DNA of 10,785 nucleotides from Lachnoclostridium sp. UBA7122 (GTDB lineage Bacteria > Bacillota > Clostridia > Lachnospirales > Lachnospiraceae): assembly GCA_002493085.1 (NCBI GenBank), contig DKXQ01000016.1, forward strand, positions 1-10,785, in the 5' to 3' direction. Each line of letters opens with the position of its first letter. Positions within the stretch are counted from its first letter, which is position 1. The notes beneath the pieces are model-generated. The model had not been told where the DNA came from and ran no database searches. It was given only the letters and a program-made list of their open reading frames with translations. Made by a program: the position numbers and the translations under genes. Of the stretch, positions 7,091-10,785 are shown piece by piece.

Positions 7091-9433
7091 ATGAGTTACG
7101 CAGGACTTGAGTTTGAAAACGCACATTGTCTTGCAGAACATGAATACAGCCTTTTAAATGAGGCCAATGTAGCAACACTCCTTACAACTGGTAACGGCTA
7201 TATGGGCGTAAGAGCCAGCCTTGAAGAATATGGAAGCCTTGGAATACAGGGCTTCCTGGTAAGGGGTGTTATGGATGAAGTCGTAGAAGTGCGGCTTACC
7301 ATGTGTGATAATATGTATATGAAAAAATACTATGTAGAAGAAGACCGCCTGAAAAAATTCGAGAAACAGGAGAGAGCAATAAACCTGCTTGACTTCCTGC
7401 TTGTGCGGTTTGAAATTGGCGGGGAAGTCTTTTATCCGTGGGATGGAAAGGTAATTTTATGGAAGCGCTGCCTTCGCCTGTCAGATGGCGTACTTTACCG
7501 TGAAGTTATATGGGAAAATTCAAAAGGACAGCAGACAAAGTTCTGTTTCAGCCGTTTTGCAAGTTTTTCTGATGACCACACTTACTGCCAGCATGTTACA
7601 GCAGAGCCGCTTAACTATTCAGGGCAGATAAAAGTTTTAAGCGGGCTTGACTTAAGAACAAAGTCAAACGGGCAGATACCACAGAAGACGATAGATATAC
7701 AGTTTGACGGACACACAGTCTTCCAGGAAGAGATTGCAGGGCCAAAGTACGGATTCCATGCTGCATCTGGTGTTTACCAGACTTTTAGTGGCCACAGTGC
7801 AGACTGGGAGGATGTAAATGAAGATGGGATTGTGGCACAAAGGATTACATTTGAGGCAGAGCAGGAAAAAGTTTATACATTAGAAAAATTAGTCTCTGTT
7901 GTTACAAGCCGTGATACAGACAGGGAACTTGCAGAATGTATAAAAGAGTACATGGATAAGTATAAAGACAGTTCCTATGAAAAAGAATACAAAAAACACA
8001 GTAAAATATATAAAAATCTCTTTTCCAAACTGGATATTGTAATAGAAGGAGATGATACAGCCGACAGGGCAATACGCTTTTCTAATTACCATACACTTAT
8101 ATCTCTTGAAAGAAATGACTATGTACACAGCTTTTCTGCAAAGGGGCTTACAGGGGAGATGTACAATAACTTTGTATGGTGGGATGCAGAAATTTTCCAG
8201 GCACCAGTATTTTTGCAGACAATGCCCGAATACAGTAAAAATCCGCTGCTTTTCAGGTATTCACATCTTAAGGAGGCAAAGGAGCTTGCCATAAAAGAAG
8301 GTTATAAGGGTGCAAGGTATCCATTTACAACAGGTGTGACAGGCGAAGAGACTGTCTGGACAGATGTGCGCCACCCGTTTATGCAGATACACTGTGTATC
8401 TGATATTGGACTGTCTGTACTGAATTATCTGGCGGCAACAGGGGATAATGTATTTATGAAAGAATACGGCATGGAAATGCTTTTAGAGATTTGCCGGTTC
8501 TGGGTTTCACGCGTAACATTTAATGAAGAAAAAAGACGCTATGAGATACTACAGGTGACAGGGACAGATGAACACCATCCATATGTTGACAATAATGCCT
8601 ATACTAATTACAGTGTATACAATGTGCTGTCTGCTACATGCCGGCTTCTTGAAAGATATGGTGAAGAGATTGCCAGTGTAAAGCAAAAAACAGGCTTTGA
8701 CGAAAAAGAGAAAGAAGAATTTGCCCGTGTAGCAGAGCTTATATACCTGCCATTAAACTTAGAAACAGGCATGATTCCGCAGTTTGACGGATACTTTTCA
8801 CTGTCACGTGAATTAGAAGTACAGGGTGGCAGCAAGAGTGGCTATACACAGATGAAACAGGCAGGGCTTTACAATAAAAGCCAGGTTATAAAACAGCCAG
8901 ATGTGCTTATGCTGTTTGCATACCAGAATCTTGACATGCCAGACACCATTTACCGCAGAAACCTCGACTACTACCAGGGACGCTGTGAAGCAGCCTCTTC
9001 ACTATCATACTGTGTACATTCAATCTGCTTTGCAGATATGGATATGCCAGAAAGCACTTACGGCTATCTGATGGAAACAGCAGAGATGGATTTAAAAAAC
9101 ATGCATGGCGGCACACAGGACGGAATACATTCCGGATGCGCAGCAGGTGCATGGATGGCAGTTGCAAGAGGTGTAGCTGGCATGAAGATTACAGAAGACA
9201 TGGTTTCATTCACACCACACTATATTCCATGGTGGGATAAAGTAACTTTCCACTGTGTATGGCATAATCTGGGCTACCAGGTTACACTGGACAATTCAGG
9301 TATAAATATAACAGCAGATGCAGATAATAATAATATTCTTCCTGTAAAAGTAAACGGCAGCAGTTACAGTATTAAAGCAGGAGAAACAGCAGTACATGCA
9401 TTTGCTGCTGCCAGGCTGGCCAGAAATACATAA
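7091..9433 (+). CDS. Second, divergent GH65 family enzyme
   Basis: A 780-residue paralogue-like neighbour of the previous gene, starting 7 bases after a GGAGG site (7079-7083). It keeps the whole GH65 frame: N-terminal beta-sandwich with TTGNGYMGVRAS, a helical linker, the barrel with VWWDAEIF (D365), general acid E494 in VTGTDEHHPYVDNNAYTN, and a C-terminal beta domain. It differs from its neighbour at key sites: TDEHHPY replaces PDEYREH after the acid, QIHCVSDIGL replaces EQHITSDVAF on the acceptor side, and the phosphate loop is GGTQDGIHSGCAAG (T675, D677, H680) instead of GSSNAGIHAAS. The GIH core argues for a phosphorylase, but the extra Asp leaves a hydrolase possible, since GH65 also contains hydrolases. 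Two such different GH65 enzymes side by side suggest different linkages or acceptors rather than redundancy. No signal peptide; cytoplasmic. The acceptor cannot be named from sequence. Confidence 0.85.
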   Translation: MSYAGLEFENAHCLAEHEYSLLNEANVATLLTTGNGYMGVRASLEEYGSLGIQGFLVRGVMDEVVEVRLTMCDNMYMKKYYVEEDRLKKFEKQERAINLLDFLLVRFEIGGEVFYPWDGKVILWKRCLRLSDGVLYREVIWENSKGQQTKFCFSRFASFSDDHTYCQHVTAEPLNYSGQIKVLSGLDLRTKSNGQIPQKTIDIQFDGHTVFQEEIAGPKYGFHAASGVYQTFSGHSADWEDVNEDGIVAQRITFEAEQEKVYTLEKLVSVVTSRDTDRELAECIKEYMDKYKDSSYEKEYKKHSKIYKNLFSKLDIVIEGDDTADRAIRFSNYHTLISLERNDYVHSFSAKGLTGEMYNNFVWWDAEIFQAPVFLQTMPEYSKNPLLFRYSHLKEAKELAIKEGYKGARYPFTTGVTGEETVWTDVRHPFMQIHCVSDIGLSVLNYLAATGDNVFMKEYGMEMLLEICRFWVSRVTFNEEKRRYEILQVTGTDEHHPYVDNNAYTNYSVYNVLSATCRLLERYGEEIASVKQKTGFDEKEKEEFARVAELIYLPLNLETGMIPQFDGYFSLSRELEVQGGSKSGYTQMKQAGLYNKSQVIKQPDVLMLFAYQNLDMPDTIYRRNLDYYQGRCEAASSLSYCVHSICFADMDMPESTYGYLMETAEMDLKNMHGGTQDGIHSGCAAGAWMAVARGVAGMKITEDMVSFTPHYIPWWDKVTFHCVWHNLGYQVTLDNSGINITADADNNNILPVKVNGSSYSIKAGETAVHAFAAARLARNT

Positions 9434-9445
9434 CTTATAGATTAT

Positions 9446-9460
9446 AAGGAGAGAGACTCC
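9446..9460 (+). promoter_or_regulatory. Ribosome site of ThrE gene inside a small hairpin
   Basis: AAGGAGAGAG (9446-9455) is a good site for the ATG at 9462. GGAG at 9448-9451 can pair with CTCC at 9457-9460 across a five-base loop, which could partly mask it. The four-pair stem is weak, so any effect on translation is speculative. Confidence 0.4.
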
Positions 9461-9461
9461 T

Positions 9462-10229
9462 ATGAGTGACCTGGAATATATTTTGGATTTTGTTGTAAAC
9501 CTTGGCGGGCGTATGTTAGGCACAGGGGCAAATTTAGAACGTGTCAATGATACTATGAACCGCATATGCTTAAGTTATAATTTGAACAGCATCAGTATTT
9601 TTTCACTTAGCAGGACAATTATTATAAGTGCAAAATCTCCTGGAAACATTCCAGGGACACGGCAGATTGCAGTGCCCCTGGTTGTTACACACCTGGAAAA
9701 ACTAAGACGTTTAAACCAGCTTTCGCGCAAAGTATGTGCAGAAACACCTCCTCCTCATACACTTGCCGGGCTTTTAGATAAAGCAGAAGAGGTAAAAGAA
9801 TATCCGCTGCCAGTAATTATTCTGGGCTATATGATAGCACTGGCAAGCATGTGCAAAATATTTGGAGGCAGCTTAGGGGATATGGTGTCAGCGGATATAA
9901 TTACCATAATTTTATCAGGAATTACAAGGCAGCTTGGCAGGCTTTGTCTTAACCGCATCATCAGCAATGCTTTATGTATGTGGATTGCAGGAAGCCTGGC
10001 AGCACTATTTGTCTTTACAGGAATAGGGGAGCATTATCCTATAATTATAATAACATGCAGCATGATGATACTTCCTGGTATCCCTCTTGTAAATGCTGTC
10101 AGGAATATTTTCTGCGGCAATGAGATGAATGGGATTCTTGAAATATTAAAGGTAATGTTAGAAACTATGGCAATAGTAGCTGGCTTTTGCACTAGCATCT
10201 ATATGTTTGGGGGACTGGTACAATGGTAG
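9462..10229 (+). CDS. Threonine/serine exporter family protein, ThrE N-terminal half (DUF1212)
   Basis: A 255-residue membrane protein matching the N-terminal half of ThrE (DUF1212, PF06738). The soluble start has GANLERVNDTMNRIC (22-36), FSLSRTIIIS (47-56) and LRRLNQLSRKV (81-91). About five membrane segments follow, near 116-133, 139-157, 168-187, 192-210 and 228-250. The family signature PGIPLVNAVRNIFCGNEMNG (205-224) lies after the fourth; related proteins usually have an Asp where N215 stands (NAIRD), a small divergence. In Corynebacterium the exporter is one chain; here it is split and the second half is the next gene, overlapping by ATGGTAG. Together they should form one inner-membrane transporter. 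Export of threonine or serine is the family's known role, but many homologues are untested and the sugar-operon setting leaves the cargo open. Confidence 0.85.
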   Translation: MSDLEYILDFVVNLGGRMLGTGANLERVNDTMNRICLSYNLNSISIFSLSRTIIISAKSPGNIPGTRQIAVPLVVTHLEKLRRLNQLSRKVCAETPPPHTLAGLLDKAEEVKEYPLPVIILGYMIALASMCKIFGGSLGDMVSADIITIILSGITRQLGRLCLNRIISNALCMWIAGSLAALFVFTGIGEHYPIIIITCSMMILPGIPLVNAVRNIFCGNEMNGILEILKVMLETMAIVAGFCTSIYMFGGLVQW

Positions 10230-10705
10230 AAAATACTGCACTTATAATATATTCGTTCTTTGCTTCACTGGGATTTGGAATTGTCTTCCGCATAGAAAAA
10301 AACAGCCTTTGCTTTGCAGGGCTTGGCGGGGCATTGACAAGATGTGCATATCTGCTTCTCCTAAGCATTACAGATAAAACTCTTATATATTCACTATTTG
10401 CAGCAATGGCTGCAGCACTGTATGCAGAGTGTATGGCAACATGGAAAAAAGTGCCATCCACCCTTTTTTTATATCCGTCAATTATCCCTCTTGTTCCTGG
10501 TGAACTGTTATATAATACAGTAGTTAATTTTATTTTACAGGATGCCCCTAAAATGCTGTATAATGCAAGGGAATGTGCTGTAAGGCTTGCAGGGATAAGT
10601 GTAGGATTTGTGCTAGTATCCACATTTACGTATCACAAAAGAGTTTATTATCTTGGAATAAATTTTGTAAATCATCTGTTCAGGAGACCAGATAAAAAGA
10701 CATAA
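10223..10705 (+). CDS. Threonine/serine exporter family protein, ThrE C-terminal half (DUF3815)
   Basis: A 160-residue, highly hydrophobic protein matching the ThrE_2/DUF3815 half (PF12821). Membrane segments are near 4-23, 28-49, 53-72, 79-99 and 117-137. The signature VPSTLFLYPSIIPLVPGELL (77-96) fits the family's P...PGiiPLVPGg pattern, with E94 where Gly is common. The ATG overlaps the stop of the upstream half by 7 bases, and TTGGGGGA at 10207-10213 serves as ribosome site, so the two are probably translationally coupled and made in equal amounts. The last codons (RPDKKT) lie in the left arm and loop of the hairpin at 10687-10729. It is the last gene of the operon in this window. Confidence 0.83.
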   Translation: MVENTALIIYSFFASLGFGIVFRIEKNSLCFAGLGGALTRCAYLLLLSITDKTLIYSLFAAMAAALYAECMATWKKVPSTLFLYPSIIPLVPGELLYNTVVNFILQDAPKMLYNARECAVRLAGISVGFVLVSTFTYHKRVYYLGINFVNHLFRRPDKKT

Positions 10706-10729
10706 AGCGATAGTGTAACTTTATCTGGT
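10687..10729 (+). terminator. Long-loop hairpin at the operon end, possible weak terminator
   Basis: ACCAGATAAA (10687-10696) pairs perfectly with TTTATCTGGT (10720-10729) across a 23-base loop. The left arm is in the coding end of the last gene and the stop codon (10703-10705) is in the loop. No T-run follows the stem and it is not GC-rich, so a classical intrinsic terminator is doubtful. The right arm is part of the flanking repeat, so the pairing may instead reflect operator half-sites. No better terminator is visible before the next promoter. Confidence 0.35.
10709..10728. repeat. Right copy of 20-base flanking inverted repeat
   Basis: GATAGTGTAACTTTATCTGG is the exact reverse complement of 3-22; identity stops on both sides. 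The inner dyad GATA-nn-GTnAC-nn-TATC is kept (6 of 8 pairs), losing only the outermost pair found in the left copy. It ends 40 bases before the TG of the promoter at 10769-10777, a position where an activator or repressor could act. Confidence 0.75.
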
Positions 10730-10752
10730 AAATTATTTGTAAAAAATAGTAA

Positions 10753-10774
10753 ATAACATATTTTTTTATGTTAT
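10753..10774. promoter_or_regulatory. Palindrome overlapping the downstream -10 box
   Basis: ATAACATA (10753-10760) and TATGTTAT (10767-10774) are perfect inverted arms around six T's. The right arm runs into the -10 box, so a protein bound here would block polymerase. It could also be chance in very AT-rich DNA. Confidence 0.35.
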
Positions 10775-10777
10775 AAT
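10769..10777 (+). promoter_or_regulatory. Extended -10 promoter for the next gene
   Basis: TGTTATAAT is a TGn-extended perfect -10, followed by ATA exactly as in the operon promoter (shared TATAATATA). No good -35 lies 16-18 bases upstream (10749-10754 is GTAAAT). Transcription would start near 10784, at the window edge; the gene served lies outside. Confidence 0.55.
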
Positions 10778-10785
10778 ATAAACTG

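Noticed and set aside
10192..10623. 143-codon minus-strand open frame opposite the second exporter gene
   Set aside because: The + strand frame matches the DUF3815 family with its signature motif; the minus frame has no ribosome site or family features.
3..10728. Transposon with the 20-mers as terminal inverted repeats
   Set aside because: No transposase, integrase or resolvase is encoded between the repeats, no target-site duplication is visible next to them, and codon use looks uniform with the host-like genes.
1..10785. CRISPR arrays, tRNA or rRNA genes, riboswitches
   Set aside because: No spaced direct repeats, cloverleaf-like sequences or long structured leaders are visible; the operon leader is only about 27 bases.

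Overview
The window looks like chromosomal DNA from a low-GC, Gram-positive anaerobe, most likely a Clostridia/Lachnospiraceae-type gut or plant-matter fermenter. The reasons are AT-rich DNA, strong GGAGG-like ribosome sites, TATAAT-type promoters, and a glycoside-degradation cluster of the kind common in that family. The genus cannot be fixed from the sequence alone.

Layout: positions 1-199 hold an intergenic region with a 20-base repeat, phased A-tracts and an extended -10 promoter. Six genes follow on the + strand: a GH78 alpha-L-rhamnosidase (200-2989), a NagZ-like GH3 enzyme (3022-4731), two divergent tandem GH65 enzymes of the alpha-glucoside phosphorylase type (4763-7054 and 7091-9433), and the two halves of a split ThrE-type threonine/serine exporter family protein (9462-10229 and 10223-10705). 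Gaps between genes are 28-36 bases, and the last two genes overlap by 7, so this reads as one operon. The last 80 bases carry a hairpin, the second copy of the 20-base repeat in inverted orientation, and a new extended -10 promoter for a gene beyond the window.

Working model (inference): none of the four enzymes has a signal peptide, so they should act in the cytoplasm on an imported rhamnose-containing oligosaccharide. GH78 removes alpha-L-rhamnose and GH3 a beta-linked sugar. The GH65 enzymes would split alpha-glucosides with phosphate to give beta-glucose 1-phosphate, saving ATP. Because a rhamnosidase leads the operon, an alpha-glucosyl-rhamnose acceptor specificity is attractive for at least one GH65. 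No transporter, regulator, phosphoglucomutase or rhamnose isomerase/kinase gene lies in the window, so the pathway must be completed elsewhere. The presence of an amino-acid-exporter-like membrane pair in the same operon is unexplained.

The most unusual non-coding signal is the perfect 20-base inverted repeat that brackets the whole operon. Each copy is itself an imperfect palindrome, which fits an operator for a shared regulator better than a transposon end.
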